DNA from: Lentisalinibacter orientalis
Lineage (GTDB): Bacteria > Pseudomonadota > Gammaproteobacteria > Steroidobacterales > Woeseiaceae
Direction: 5' to 3'
NCBI RefSeq assembly: GCF_040706535.1
Contig: NZ_JAPDRJ010000001.1
Location: forward strand, 1,798,001-1,862,000
Length of the DNA: 64,000 nucleotides
Shown here one piece after another: positions 25,848-34,824 of this stretch (position 1 is its first letter; each line of letters begins with the position of its first letter). Position numbers and translations under genes: made by a program. Under the pieces are notes generated by a model. The model ran no database searches. It saw only the letters and a list, made by a program, of their open reading frames with translations, and was not told the DNA's origin.

Positions 25848-27058
25848 TGAAACCATTGCGGCGATTCCTGGACCGGCTGCACCCCCTGTTTGCCAAGGGC
25901 GGGCGTTACGAGAAGTACTACGCCCTCTACGAGATGGTGGACACGCTGCTCTATACCCCGTCGGACGTCACCCGCAGTGCGCCGCACGTGCGCGACGCGC
26001 TGGACCTGAAGCGGGTGATGATCATGGTGGTGTTCGCCGTGACGCCCTGCGCGCTGGTGGGCATGTGGAACCTGGGGCTGCAGGCCAACACGGCCATGGC
26101 GGACCTCGGCGTGCAGGGACTGGACGGCTGGCGCGGCACCGTACTGGCGCTGCTCGGCGCGGGCTACGACCCGGCGAGCTTCTACGACAACTTCATGTAC
26201 GGCGCGGCGTTCTTCGTGCCCCTGTACGTGGTCACCGTGCTCGTGGGCGGCCTCTGGGAGGTGCTGTTCGCCGGCATCCGCAACCACGAGATCAACGAGG
26301 GTTTCCTGGTCACCTCGCTGCTGTATGCGCTGATCCTCGCGCCCACCACCCCGTTGTGGCAGGCCGCGCTCGGCATCAGCTTCGGCGTGGTGATCGGCAA
26401 GGAGGTTTTCGGCGGCACCGGCAAGAACTTCCTGAACCCGGCGCTCACCGGCCGCGCGTTCCTGTACTTCGCCTACCCGGTGCAGATGTCCGGCGACGCC
26501 GTGTGGACCGCGGCGGAAGGCTTCACCGGGGCGACGGCGCTGGGTCTCGCCGCCATCGACGGCATGGCCGGCATCGCCGAGGCAGGCATCACCTGGAGCC
26601 AGGCCTTCGTCGGCTCCATCCAGGGCTCCATCGGCGAGACCTCGGCACTGGCCTGCCTGGTCGGCGCGGCGATCCTGATCTACACCGGCATCGCCTCCTG
26701 GCGGATCATCGTCGGCTGCATCATCGGCCTCATCGTGCCGGTGCTGCTGTTCAACCAGATGGATGCGAGCTCGAATCCGATGCTCGCCATGCCCTGGCAC
26801 TGGCACCTGGTCACGGGCGGCTTCCTGTTCGGCGCCGTGTTCATGGCAACGGATCCGGTGAGTGCAGCGCAGACCGATACCGGGCGCTGGATCTACGCCA
26901 TCCTCATCGGCGTGCTGACGGCGCTGATCCGGGTGGTCAACCCGGCCTATCCGGAAGGGATCATGCTGGCCATCCTGTTCGGCAACATTTTCGCGCCTGT
27001 CATCGACTATTTCGTGGTGCAGGCCAACATCAAGCGGAGGTTGAAACGCAGTGTCTGA
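25847..27058 (+). CDS. nqrB: Na+-translocating NADH:quinone reductase subunit B
   Basis: 403 residues. Membrane subunit carrying covalent FMN and riboflavin and taking part in Na+ translocation. The N-terminal FAKGGRYEKYYALYEMVDT segment is typical. The flavinylation motif reads EGFTGATAL with the acceptor Thr at about residue 230; the canonical first residue is Asp. About ten hydrophobic helices are visible. Start and stop overlap both neighbours (ATG at 25847; nqrC GTG at 27051). Confidence 0.96.
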   Translation: MKPLRRFLDRLHPLFAKGGRYEKYYALYEMVDTLLYTPSDVTRSAPHVRDALDLKRVMIMVVFAVTPCALVGMWNLGLQANTAMADLGVQGLDGWRGTVLALLGAGYDPASFYDNFMYGAAFFVPLYVVTVLVGGLWEVLFAGIRNHEINEGFLVTSLLYALILAPTTPLWQAALGISFGVVIGKEVFGGTGKNFLNPALTGRAFLYFAYPVQMSGDAVWTAAEGFTGATALGLAAIDGMAGIAEAGITWSQAFVGSIQGSIGETSALACLVGAAILIYTGIASWRIIVGCIIGLIVPVLLFNQMDASSNPMLAMPWHWHLVTGGFLFGAVFMATDPVSAAQTDTGRWIYAILIGVLTALIRVVNPAYPEGIMLAILFGNIFAPVIDYFVVQANIKRRLKRSV

Positions 27059-27911
27059 GGAGCGCAAGGCCCAGGACGCCGGCCGCGGCGCCCGCAAGGG
27101 GTTCAACCGCGAGAGCATCAAGAACGTGCTCATCGTCGCGGTGAGCCTGTCTCTGGTCTGCTCGGTGCTGGTCTCCGCCACGGCGGTGATCCTGAAACCG
27201 ATGCAGGAGCGCAACGAAGCGCTGAACATGAAGAAGAACGTACTGCTGGTGGCGGGCCTGCTGGAGCCGGGCATCGACGTCGAGGAGCGCTTCGGGATGG
27301 TCGAGACCCACATCGTGGATCTGGCCACCGGCGAATACCATGACGAGATCGATCCGGCCGAGTACGACATGATCGAGGCGGCCAGCGACCCTGCGATGTC
27401 CGTCGATATCCCGGCCGGGAAAGACATCGCCGGCATCGGCCGCCGCGCCAAGTACGCGGAGGTCTACATCCTGCGCGACGAGGCGGGCGGAGTGGAAACC
27501 GTGATCCTGCCGGTCTACGGCATGGGGCTGTGGTCCACCATGTACGGCTTCATCGCCCTCGGCCCCGACGGCAGCACGGTGCAGGCCCTGAAGTTCTACA
27601 AGCACGCCGAGACGCCGGGGCTCGGCGGCGAGGTGGACAACGAGCAATGGCTCGCCAACTGGCCCGGCAAACGCATCTATGACGAGGAGGGCGACATCCG
27701 CATTCGTGTCGCCAAGGGCACGGTGGGCGCCGCCGCCGGCTGGACGGGCGCCACCGCGAGGGGCGGCGCCGCCATATTCCAGGTGGACGGCATCTCGGGG
27801 TCGACGCTGACTTCCCGTGGCGTCACCAACCTGCTGCATTACTGGATGAGTGATGACGCCTACCGGCCCTACCTGGAGAAGGTCTGGAGACGCAGCGTGG
27901 AGCAGTCATGA
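27051..27911 (+). CDS. nqrC: Na+-translocating NADH:quinone reductase subunit C
   Basis: 286 residues. One N-terminal membrane helix (about 24-48) is followed by a periplasmic FMN-binding domain. The covalent FMN site is DGISGSTLTS with the acceptor Thr at about 252; it has Ser where the family usually has Ala (SGAT). KFYKHAETPGLGGE is the conserved flavin-cavity segment. The GTG start overlaps the nqrB stop by eight bases. FMN is added by ApbE, encoded five genes downstream counting subunits D-F. Confidence 0.95.
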   Translation: MSEERKAQDAGRGARKGFNRESIKNVLIVAVSLSLVCSVLVSATAVILKPMQERNEALNMKKNVLLVAGLLEPGIDVEERFGMVETHIVDLATGEYHDEIDPAEYDMIEAASDPAMSVDIPAGKDIAGIGRRAKYAEVYILRDEAGGVETVILPVYGMGLWSTMYGFIALGPDGSTVQALKFYKHAETPGLGGEVDNEQWLANWPGKRIYDEEGDIRIRVAKGTVGAAAGWTGATARGGAAIFQVDGISGSTLTSRGVTNLLHYWMSDDAYRPYLEKVWRRSVEQS

Positions 27912-28570
27912 ACGGAGAAGCGAAGAAAGTCATCCTGGATCCGCTGGTCGACAACAACCCGATCACGCTGCAGGTGCTCGGCATCTGCTCGGCGCTCGCC
28001 GTCACCACCTCCCTGGCGCCGACGCTGCTGATGTGTCTTGCGCTGACCAGCGTCGCCGCTTTCGCCAACGCCGGCGTGAGCCTGATCCGCAACCGGATCC
28101 CGTCGAACATCCGCATCATCGTGCAGATGACCATCATCGCCTCGCTGGTGATCATGGTGGACGAGGCGCTGCGGGCATTCGCCTTCGACGCCAGCCGCCA
28201 GCTGTCGGTATTCGTCGGGCTGATCATCACCAACTGCATCGTGCTGGGCCGTGCCGAGGCGTTCGCCATGAAGAACGGCGTCGGCATGAGTTTCCTGGAC
28301 GGCCTCGGCAACGGGCTCGGCTACAGCATCATCCTGATCGCGGTGGCCGTGGTGCGCGAGCTGTTCGGCGCCGGCACGCTGCTCGGCGTCCAGATACTGC
28401 CGCTGATCAGCGAAGGCGGCTGGTACGAGCGCAACGGCATGATGCTGCTGCCGCCGAGCGCGTTCTTCATCATCGGCATGCTGATCTGGGCCATCCGCAG
28501 CTGGAAGCCGGAGCAGAAGGAGGAGCCGGAATTCCAGATTCATGAAGTGCACCGGACGGAGGTGATGTGA
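27908..28570 (+). CDS. nqrD: Na+-translocating NADH:quinone reductase subunit D
   Basis: 220 residues, six membrane helices. NqrD and NqrE together hold the intramembrane iron centre. The two ligand cysteines are present at about residue 27 (LGICSAL) and 110 (ITNCIVLGRAEAFA). The N-terminus DPLVDNNPITLQVLGICSAL matches the family. The ATG overlaps the nqrC stop, and the C-terminus runs straight into the nqrE start. Confidence 0.96.
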   Translation: MNGEAKKVILDPLVDNNPITLQVLGICSALAVTTSLAPTLLMCLALTSVAAFANAGVSLIRNRIPSNIRIIVQMTIIASLVIMVDEALRAFAFDASRQLSVFVGLIITNCIVLGRAEAFAMKNGVGMSFLDGLGNGLGYSIILIAVAVVRELFGAGTLLGVQILPLISEGGWYERNGMMLLPPSAFFIIGMLIWAIRSWKPEQKEEPEFQIHEVHRTEVM

Positions 28571-29178
28571 TGGAAGCCCATCTCAATCTCCTCGTCAAAG
28601 CGATTTTCGTCGAGAATCTGGCGCTCGCCTTTTTCCTCGGCATGTGCACGTTCCTGGCCGTGTCGAAGAAGATAGAGACGGCACTCGGCCTCGGCCTGGC
28701 GGTGGTCGCGGTGCAGAGCATCACGGTGCCGGTGAACAACCTGATCTACAACGTCTTCCTGGCCGAGGGGGCGCTCGCCTGGGCCGGCCTGCCCGAGGTC
28801 GACCTGTCCTTCCTGGGGCTGGTCAGCTACATCGGCGTGATCGCCGCGCTGGTGCAGATCCTGGAGATGGCGCTCGATCGCTACGTGCCGGCCCTCTACA
28901 ACGCTCTCGGCATCTTCCTGCCGCTGATCACGGTGAACTGCGCCATCCTCGGCGGCACGCTGTTCATGGTGGAGCGCGACTACACCTTCTCCGAATCGGC
29001 CGTGTACGGCTTCGGCAGCGGCGTGGGCTGGGCGCTCGCCATCGTGGCCCTGGCCGGCATCCGGGAGAAGCTGAAGTACAGCGACGTGCCCGACGGGCTG
29101 CAGGGCCTCGGCATCACCTTCATCATCACCGGGCTGATGTCGCTCGGTTTCATGGGCTTCTCCGGGATACAGCTCTGA
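28570..29178 (+). CDS. nqrE: Na+-translocating NADH:quinone reductase subunit E
   Basis: 202 residues, six membrane helices, the structural counterpart of NqrD. Iron-ligand cysteines are at about 26 (FLGMCTFLAVSKK) and 124 (ITVNCAILGG). The ATG at 28570 shares a base with the nqrD stop and is preceded by GGAGGTGAT. A GTG one codon earlier is less likely. The stop overlaps the nqrF ATG. Confidence 0.96.
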   Translation: MEAHLNLLVKAIFVENLALAFFLGMCTFLAVSKKIETALGLGLAVVAVQSITVPVNNLIYNVFLAEGALAWAGLPEVDLSFLGLVSYIGVIAALVQILEMALDRYVPALYNALGIFLPLITVNCAILGGTLFMVERDYTFSESAVYGFGSGVGWALAIVALAGIREKLKYSDVPDGLQGLGITFIITGLMSLGFMGFSGIQL

Positions 29179-30419
29179 TGGCGGCCTCCAGCGCGACACT
29201 GCAGATCTCATTGGGGGTGGCCCTGTTCACGGCCATCATCCTGGTACTGGTCACGGTCATCCTGCTCGCCCGGCGCAAGCTCGTCGCCACGGGCGAGGTG
29301 GACGTCCTGGTGAACGGCGAGCGCCACCTGGAGATGCCGGTGGGCGTGAAGCTCCTCGGCGGGCTGGCCGACTCCGGCCTGTTCATCGCCTCGGCCTGCG
29401 GCGGCAAAGGCACCTGCGGTCAGTGCAAAATGCAGGTGCTCTCCGGCGGCGGCGCGGTGCTGCCCACCGAGGCCTCGATCCTGTCCCGCCGGGAGATGGA
29501 CGAGAACTGCCGCCTGTCCTGCCAGGTCACGGTGAAACAGGACATGGAAGTGCGCGTGCCGGACGAGGTGTTCGGCGTGCGCAAGCTCGACTGCAAGGTG
29601 ATCTCGAATCACAACGTGGCCACCTTCATCAAGGAGCTGAAACTCGCCCTGCCCGAAGACGAGGAACTCGACTTCCGGGCCGGCGGTTACATCCAGATCG
29701 AGTGCCCGCCCCACGACGTGAAGTTCAGCGACTTCGAGGTGGAGGAGCGCTTCCGCGAGGACTGGGACCGCTACGACCTCTGGCGCTACGAGTCGCACAC
29801 GAAGGAGAAGGTGGAGCGGGCCTACTCCATGGCCAACTTCCCTCTGGAGAAGGGCATCGTGATGCTGAATGTGCGCATCGCGACACCGCCGCCGGGGGCC
29901 GACAAGGACATCCCGCCGGGTATCGTATCCTCCTGGATCTTCTCGCTGAAGCCCGGCGACCCGGTGACCATTTCCGGGCCGTTCGGCGATTTCTTCGCCA
30001 GGGACACGAAGGCGGAGATGGTCTTCGTCGGCGGCGGCGCGGGCATGGCGCCCATGCGCGCCCACATCTTCGATCAGCTGGAACGCATCCATACCGACCG
30101 CAAGATGACCTTCTGGTACGGCGCACGCAGCAAACGGGAGATGTTCTACGTGGAGGACTTCGATCGCCTGGCCGCGGAGAACGACAACTTCGACTGGCAC
30201 GTGGCGCTGTCCGACCCGCTGCCCGAGGACGAGTGGGAAGGTCCCACCGGCTTCATCCACGAGGTGCTCTACGAGCGCTACCTGAAGGACCATCCCGCCC
30301 CCGAGGACTGCGAGTACTACCTGTGCGGCCCGCCCATGATGAACGCGGCCGTGATCAAGATGCTGGAGGACCTCGGAGTCGAGCGCGAGAACATCATGCT
30401 CGACGATTTCGGCGGCTGA
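29178..30419 (+). CDS. nqrF: Na+-translocating NADH:quinone reductase subunit F
   Basis: 413 residues. Electron-input subunit: NADH to FAD to [2Fe-2S]. An N-terminal helix (about 8-31) is followed by a ferredoxin domain with Cys74, Cys80, Cys83 and Cys115 (SACGGKGTCGQCK and LSCQV). A ferredoxin-reductase domain comes next, with the FAD motif RAYSMANFP, the NADH-binding segment FVGGGAGMAPMR and a C-terminus ending MLDDFGG. Start and spacing are those of a coupled operon: the ATG overlaps the nqrE stop and apbE begins four bases later. Confidence 0.97.
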   Translation: MAASSATLQISLGVALFTAIILVLVTVILLARRKLVATGEVDVLVNGERHLEMPVGVKLLGGLADSGLFIASACGGKGTCGQCKMQVLSGGGAVLPTEASILSRREMDENCRLSCQVTVKQDMEVRVPDEVFGVRKLDCKVISNHNVATFIKELKLALPEDEELDFRAGGYIQIECPPHDVKFSDFEVEERFREDWDRYDLWRYESHTKEKVERAYSMANFPLEKGIVMLNVRIATPPPGADKDIPPGIVSSWIFSLKPGDPVTISGPFGDFFARDTKAEMVFVGGGAGMAPMRAHIFDQLERIHTDRKMTFWYGARSKREMFYVEDFDRLAAENDNFDWHVALSDPLPEDEWEGPTGFIHEVLYERYLKDHPAPEDCEYYLCGPPMMNAAVIKMLEDLGVERENIMLDDFGG

Positions 30420-30423
30420 GCCG

Positions 30424-31458
30424 GTGGCCGCGAGGCTACAGCGCTTCGCACTGCTGCCGCTCCTGCTGGTGGCGCTGGCGCTGCCCGGCTGCGGCCGGGA
30501 CGAGGGCATGCCCGAGGCGCGCATCAGCGGCGCCACCATGGGCACCACCTACAGCGTGCGCATCGTCGAGCCGCCGCAAGGTATGGCCATCGACGAGATC
30601 ACCCGGCGCATCCAGCTTGCGCTGGAGGACGTCAACCGGCGCATGTCCACCTGGCGGGACGACTCCGAGGTGTCGCTGTTCAATGCCGCGCCGCCGGGCG
30701 AGTGGTTCCCGGTCTCGGAAGACACCGCGGCACTGGTCGCGATGGCTCAAGCGGTGGCCCGCATGAGCGGCGGCGCCTTCGACGTGACCGTCGGGCCGGT
30801 GGTGGACCTCTGGGGCTTCGGTCCCGATCCGGTGCGGGTGACCCCGCCGGCGGAAGCCGAGATCGCGGCCGCTCTGGCGCGGGTGGGCTACGCGGCGCTG
30901 GAGAGCCGGGAGGCGCCGCCGGCCCTGCGCAAGACCGGCGCCGATCTCGCCGTCGACCTCTCCGGCATCGCCAAGGGGCACGCCGTGGACCGGGTCGCGG
31001 CGGTGTTGGAGCAGGCGGCGGTCGTCAATTACCTGATCGAGGTGGGCGGCGAGCTGCGCGTGGCCGGCCACAACCGGCGCGGCGAGCGCTGGACCGTGGC
31101 CGTGGAAGACCCGCTGGCGGCGGGCCGGGAAGTGCACCGGGTGCTCAACGTTACCGACACGGCTATTGCAACTTCGGGGGACTACCGCAACTTCTTCGAA
31201 TATGAAGGAGAGCGCTATTCCCATACTATTGACCCACGCACCGGCTGGCCTGTATCACATGATCTGGTATCCGTGACGGTGCTGGACGAGAGCGCGGCCC
31301 TGGCCGACGCGCTGGCCACGGCCCTGCTGGTGCTGGGACCGAAGGCCGGCGGCGAGCTGGCCGAACGGACGGATATCGCGGCGTATTTCGTCGTGCGCAG
31401 CGGCGACGGCGTGATGGCCCGGTGGACGTCCGCCTTCGCCGAGAGAGAGGTAATGTGA
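30424..31458 (+). CDS. apbE: FAD:protein FMN transferase (ApbE), lipoprotein
   Basis: 344 residues. ApbE moves FMN from FAD onto Thr in NqrB and NqrC. A lipoprotein signal (LVALALPGC, Cys at about 23) puts it at the periplasmic face. Family motifs include SGATMGTTYSVRI, FDVTVGPVVDLWGFGP, DLSGIAKGHAVDRVA and SHTIDPRTGWPV, which carries metal- and flavin-binding residues. Translation starts with GTG at 30424. The stop overlaps nqrM. Confidence 0.96.
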   Translation: MAARLQRFALLPLLLVALALPGCGRDEGMPEARISGATMGTTYSVRIVEPPQGMAIDEITRRIQLALEDVNRRMSTWRDDSEVSLFNAAPPGEWFPVSEDTAALVAMAQAVARMSGGAFDVTVGPVVDLWGFGPDPVRVTPPAEAEIAAALARVGYAALESREAPPALRKTGADLAVDLSGIAKGHAVDRVAAVLEQAAVVNYLIEVGGELRVAGHNRRGERWTVAVEDPLAAGREVHRVLNVTDTAIATSGDYRNFFEYEGERYSHTIDPRTGWPVSHDLVSVTVLDESAALADALATALLVLGPKAGGELAERTDIAAYFVVRSGDGVMARWTSAFAEREVM

Positions 31459-31649
31459 TGTCGACGGTACTGGTAACGGTCGTGAGCTTCCTGGTGATCC
31501 TGGTCGCGATGCTCGCGATGGCGGTCGGCGTGATGGCCGGCCGCAAGCCGATCAGCGGCAGCTGCGGCGGGCTGAACAGCGGCGGCCGCTGCGAGCTCTG
31601 CTCCAACCGGGGTAAATGCCGGCGCAAGAAGAACGAAGCCGGCGCCTGA
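31458..31649 (+). CDS. nqrM: Na+-NQR maturation protein NqrM
   Basis: 63 residues. One membrane helix (about 3-27) is followed by a short Cys-rich tail with Cys36, Cys45, Cys48 and Cys54 (GSCGG, CELCSNRGKC). NqrM is required to assemble the NqrD/NqrE iron centre, and its four cysteines are diagnostic. The ATG overlaps the apbE stop. Confidence 0.95.
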   Translation: MSTVLVTVVSFLVILVAMLAMAVGVMAGRKPISGSCGGLNSGGRCELCSNRGKCRRKKNEAGA

Positions 31650-31668
31650 CGGGCGGCGAGAGGGGGAG

Positions 31669-32091
31669 ATGAAGATGCCTTTGAGATCGGTACTGGTAAA
31701 GGACTGGATGGCCGCCAATCTGGTCACCCTGAAGCCGGACATGGACGTGATGGACGCCCTGGCCAGGCTGGTGGAGGCGCGCATCGCCGGCGCGCCGGTG
31801 GTGGACCATCACGGCAACATGGTCGGCATGCTGTCGGAATTCGACTGCATGAAGGTGGCGCTGGACTCCAGCTACCACGGTCAGTGGGGCGGCCGCGTCA
31901 GCGAGTTCATGACCAGAGACGTCATCACGGTGCCTGCGGACATGAGCATCATCGACCTGGCGCGGCGCTTCCAGGAATCCCGCCTGCGCCGCTTCCCGGT
32001 GATGGACGATACCCGGCTGGTGGGCCAGATCAGCCGCAGGGACGTACTGCGGGCGCTGATGTCCATCGCCGACGGGCCGCGCCGGGCGTGA
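31669..32091 (+). CDS. CBS-domain pair protein
   Basis: 140 residues comprising two CBS domains (about 8-65 and 78-138) and nothing else. Typical segments are DWMAANLVTLKPDMDVMDAL, FMTRDVITVPADMSIIDLA and the closing GQISRRDVLRAL. Such proteins bind adenine nucleotides and act as energy sensors or allosteric subunits. The gene follows nqrM by 19 bp with a strong GAGGGGGAG site, so it is the last gene of the nqr unit. Sensing of ATP/ADP or NAD(H) for NQR is an inference. It ends seven bases from the convergent frdB. Confidence 0.88.
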   Translation: MKMPLRSVLVKDWMAANLVTLKPDMDVMDALARLVEARIAGAPVVDHHGNMVGMLSEFDCMKVALDSSYHGQWGGRVSEFMTRDVITVPADMSIIDLARRFQESRLRRFPVMDDTRLVGQISRRDVLRALMSIADGPRRA

Positions 32092-32098
32092 CCCTACG

Positions 32099-32872
32099 CT
32101 AGCTTTTCGCCAGCCCCGCCCCCAGCATCTTCCTCCGCAGGAAGCTGTAGACCTCCAGCAGGGAGAGCTCCTTGGGGCAGATGTCCTGGCAGGCCATCAG
32201 CCCGAGGCAGCCGAACACACCGTCCTCGTTGGCGACCACCTCGAACCAGTCCGCATCCTCGCGGGTGTCCCGCGGGTCCAGCATGAAGCGGGCCACCCGG
32301 TTCAGGCCGGCGGGTCCCGCGAAGTCGCTGTTGACGTTGGCGACGCCGCAGGCGGCGATGCAGCAGCCGCACTCGATGCAGCGGTCCGCCTCGTAGATGG
32401 CCTGGGCCACATCGTCGTCCATGCGTTCCTCGACGGCGTTCTCGTCGAAGGGCAGGCGCTCGTGCACCCAGCTCTCCACCCGCTCGGCCATCTGGCGGAA
32501 CCAGGTGCCGGTATCCACCGAGAGGTCGCCCACCAGCTTGAAGACGGGTAGCGGATAGAGGCGGATGGTGTCCGGCAGGTCCCGGGTCAGCGTACGGCAG
32601 CCCAGCGCCGGGCGGCCGTTGACCATCATGGCGCAGGAGCCGCACACGGCGGAGCGGCAGACGAAGTCGAACTGCAGGCTAGGGTCCTGTTTCTCGCGTA
32701 TTTCGTTCAGCGCGAGGAACAGCGACATGTACGGGGCCTCCTCCAGCCGGAAGGTGTCCATGTGCGGCTCGGAGGCGGGGTCTTCCGGGTTGTAGCGGAA
32801 GATCTCGAAGGTAAGTCGCCGGCCCCTCGTGACATTTCGTGCGGAGACGGCTTGTTCGACCTGCTCGCTCAT
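32099..32872 (-). CDS. frdB: Fumarate reductase/succinate dehydrogenase iron-sulfur subunit
   Basis: 257 residues. It carries electrons between the flavoprotein and the cytochrome b subunit. The [2Fe-2S] site is CRSAVCGSCAMMVNGRPALGC-type (Cys near 68-88). The C-terminal ferredoxin-like domain has CIECGCCIAACG and CLGLMACQDICPKE for the [4Fe-4S] and [3Fe-4S] clusters. The sequence resembles the epsilon-proteobacterial (Wolinella) form. The ATG at 32872 overlaps the frdA stop. Confidence 0.93.
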   Translation of the reverse strand: MSEQVEQAVSARNVTRGRRLTFEIFRYNPEDPASEPHMDTFRLEEAPYMSLFLALNEIREKQDPSLQFDFVCRSAVCGSCAMMVNGRPALGCRTLTRDLPDTIRLYPLPVFKLVGDLSVDTGTWFRQMAERVESWVHERLPFDENAVEERMDDDVAQAIYEADRCIECGCCIAACGVANVNSDFAGPAGLNRVARFMLDPRDTREDADWFEVVANEDGVFGCLGLMACQDICPKELSLLEVYSFLRRKMLGAGLAKS

Positions 32873-34824
32873 GCGCTCACTCCGGTCTGCTTCCAGTGGC
32901 CCCAGTTCATGCGGCTGCCCGGCTCCTCGCGAGTGGGCAGGCGCCCCTCGGCGGCCTGTGTGGCGGCCACGCTGTCGTTGTAGGCCTCGACGGATTCGCT
33001 CATCGCCACGCGGTCGTCGCTGCCGTAACCGCGGTGACCCGGGGGCAGGTCGATGAGTCCGACTGGCTCGTAGGACAGCCCGGGCTCGCTCGCGCCTTCG
33101 GGCCAGCGCGCCAGCGTGCGGTTCAGCCAGTCGGCGTCGTTGCGGCGGGGATAGTCGGTGCGGTAGTGGGCGCCCCGGCTCTCGGTGCGTGCCAGCGCGC
33201 CCTCGGCGGCGATCAGGCACAGCCGCAGCATGCCCTCCAGCTTCAGCGCGAAGGTGAGCTCCGGGTTCATGCCCGGCGTCTTCGTGCGCAGGACGGCGCG
33301 GCGGCAGTCGTCCAGCAGCCGGCGGAACGTGGCCACGGCCTCTTCGAGCTCGCCGCCGTTACGGAATATGCCGACCTTGTGCATCATCGTCTCGCCCATC
33401 GCGTCGCGGAGTTCGAACACGCCCGGGCCGTCGCCGCTGCGCTCCAGCCAGTTACGGGCCGTGGCCTCGGCCGCCGCCACGCCGTCGAGGGCGAGCCGGG
33501 TGTTCGCGTCCAGGGATTCCGCTGCTGCGAACTCGGCGACGCGGCGGCCGACGATGCGCCCGGCGACGATGGTCTCGGCCAGGCTGTTGCCGCCCAGCCG
33601 ATTGAATCCGTGCATGTCCCAGCAGGCCGCCTCGCCGGCGGCGAACAGCCCGCGCATGCCGTAGGCTTCGCCGTCCTTGTTGGTACGGATGCCACCCATG
33701 GAGTAGTGCTGGGTCGGCTTGACGGGGATCAGCTCCTCGGCCGGGTTCACGCCGACGAAGTCCCGGCAGATGTCCCACACCTCGCGCAGCTTCGTGCGCA
33801 GGTGCTTCTCCCCGAGGTGGCGCAGATCCAGCCACAGGTGCTGGCCGTAGGGCGTGTCCACGCCCTTGCCGTCGCGCATCCGCTGCATCATGTGGCGGGA
33901 GACGACGTCGCGGCTGGCCAGCTCCTGCTTCTCCGGCTCCGCCTCCACCATGAAGCGCTCGCCGTCCCTGTCCAGCAGGTAGCCGCCGTCGCCGCGGCAG
34001 CCCTCGGTGATCAGGATGCCGCTCGGCGCGAGGCCCGTGGGATGGAACTGGATGGCCTCCATGTTGCCGAGAGGAACCCGGCCCGTGGCCAGCGCGATGG
34101 CGGCGCCGGTGCCCTCGTTGATGGTGGCGTTGGTGGTGTGCTGGCCGTAGACCCGGCCGAAGCCGCCGGTGGCGATGACCGTGGCCTTGGCCAGGAAGGA
34201 AAGGTGGCGGCCGGTGCGCAGGCAGCGTGCCACCGCGCCCCAGCAGCGGTCGCCGTCGTGGAGCAGGGCGACGGCCTCCATGCGGTCGCGCACGGTGATG
34301 CCGAGGCGCACCACCTCGCTGTCCACGGCGTAGAGCACGGCGTGGCCGGTGCCGGCCGCGGCATAGCAGGCGCGCCACTTGGCGGTGCCGCCGAAGTCCC
34401 GGTGCATGATCAGCCCGGCCTTCTCGGCGGGCTCGTCGATCTCCACCCGTTCGCCCTTGATGAAATAGGTATTGCGGCCCGGCCGCACGCGGGTCCAGGG
34501 CACGCCGAAGTGGGCGAGCTCGCGCACCGCCACCGGCGCCTCCTCGGCGAAGATGCGCGCCACCTCCTGGTCGGCACCCCAGTCGGAGCCCCGTACGGTG
34601 TCCAGGAAGTGCCAGTCCGGGTTGTCGCCTTCGGCCTTGACGCAGTTGCCGAGCGCCGCCTGCATGCCGCCCTGGGCGGCGCAGCTGTGACTGCGCCGGG
34701 GAGGAACGAGGGAGAGCACCGTGACCTCCTGGCCGGCCGCGGCGGCCTCGATGGCGGCCCGCTCGCCGGCCAGGCCGCCGCCGATCACCAGTACATCGGT
34801 GGTGACGATGCGCCCGGCGCTCAT
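32869..34824 (-). CDS. frdA: Fumarate reductase/succinate dehydrogenase flavoprotein
   Basis: 651 residues. It reduces fumarate (or oxidises succinate) at a covalently bound FAD. The dinucleotide fold is VLVIGGGLAGERAA. The FAD-linking His is in RRSHSCAAQGGMQ near residue 44. Substrate/active-site segments are FHPTGLAPSGILITEGCRGDGG, HYSMGGI and FNRLGGNSLAETI. Overlaps (ATGA) with frdC and frdB show translational coupling in the order frdC-frdA-frdB, as in Wolinella. A menaquinol-linked fumarate reductase is the most likely role. Confidence 0.93.
   Translation of the reverse strand: MSAGRIVTTDVLVIGGGLAGERAAIEAAAAGQEVTVLSLVPPRRSHSCAAQGGMQAALGNCVKAEGDNPDWHFLDTVRGSDWGADQEVARIFAEEAPVAVRELAHFGVPWTRVRPGRNTYFIKGERVEIDEPAEKAGLIMHRDFGGTAKWRACYAAAGTGHAVLYAVDSEVVRLGITVRDRMEAVALLHDGDRCWGAVARCLRTGRHLSFLAKATVIATGGFGRVYGQHTTNATINEGTGAAIALATGRVPLGNMEAIQFHPTGLAPSGILITEGCRGDGGYLLDRDGERFMVEAEPEKQELASRDVVSRHMMQRMRDGKGVDTPYGQHLWLDLRHLGEKHLRTKLREVWDICRDFVGVNPAEELIPVKPTQHYSMGGIRTNKDGEAYGMRGLFAAGEAACWDMHGFNRLGGNSLAETIVAGRIVGRRVAEFAAAESLDANTRLALDGVAAAEATARNWLERSGDGPGVFELRDAMGETMMHKVGIFRNGGELEEAVATFRRLLDDCRRAVLRTKTPGMNPELTFALKLEGMLRLCLIAAEGALARTESRGAHYRTDYPRRNDADWLNRTLARWPEGASEPGLSYEPVGLIDLPPGHRGYGSDDRVAMSESVEAYNDSVAATQAAEGRLPTREEPGSRMNWGHWKQTGVSA

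Noticed and set aside
32872..33220. Extended N-terminus for the fumarate reductase iron-sulfur subunit.
   Set aside because: The extra 116 codons overlap frdA and translate to Arg/Pro-rich sequence. The ATG at 32872 overlaps the frdA stop and gives the normal family length.
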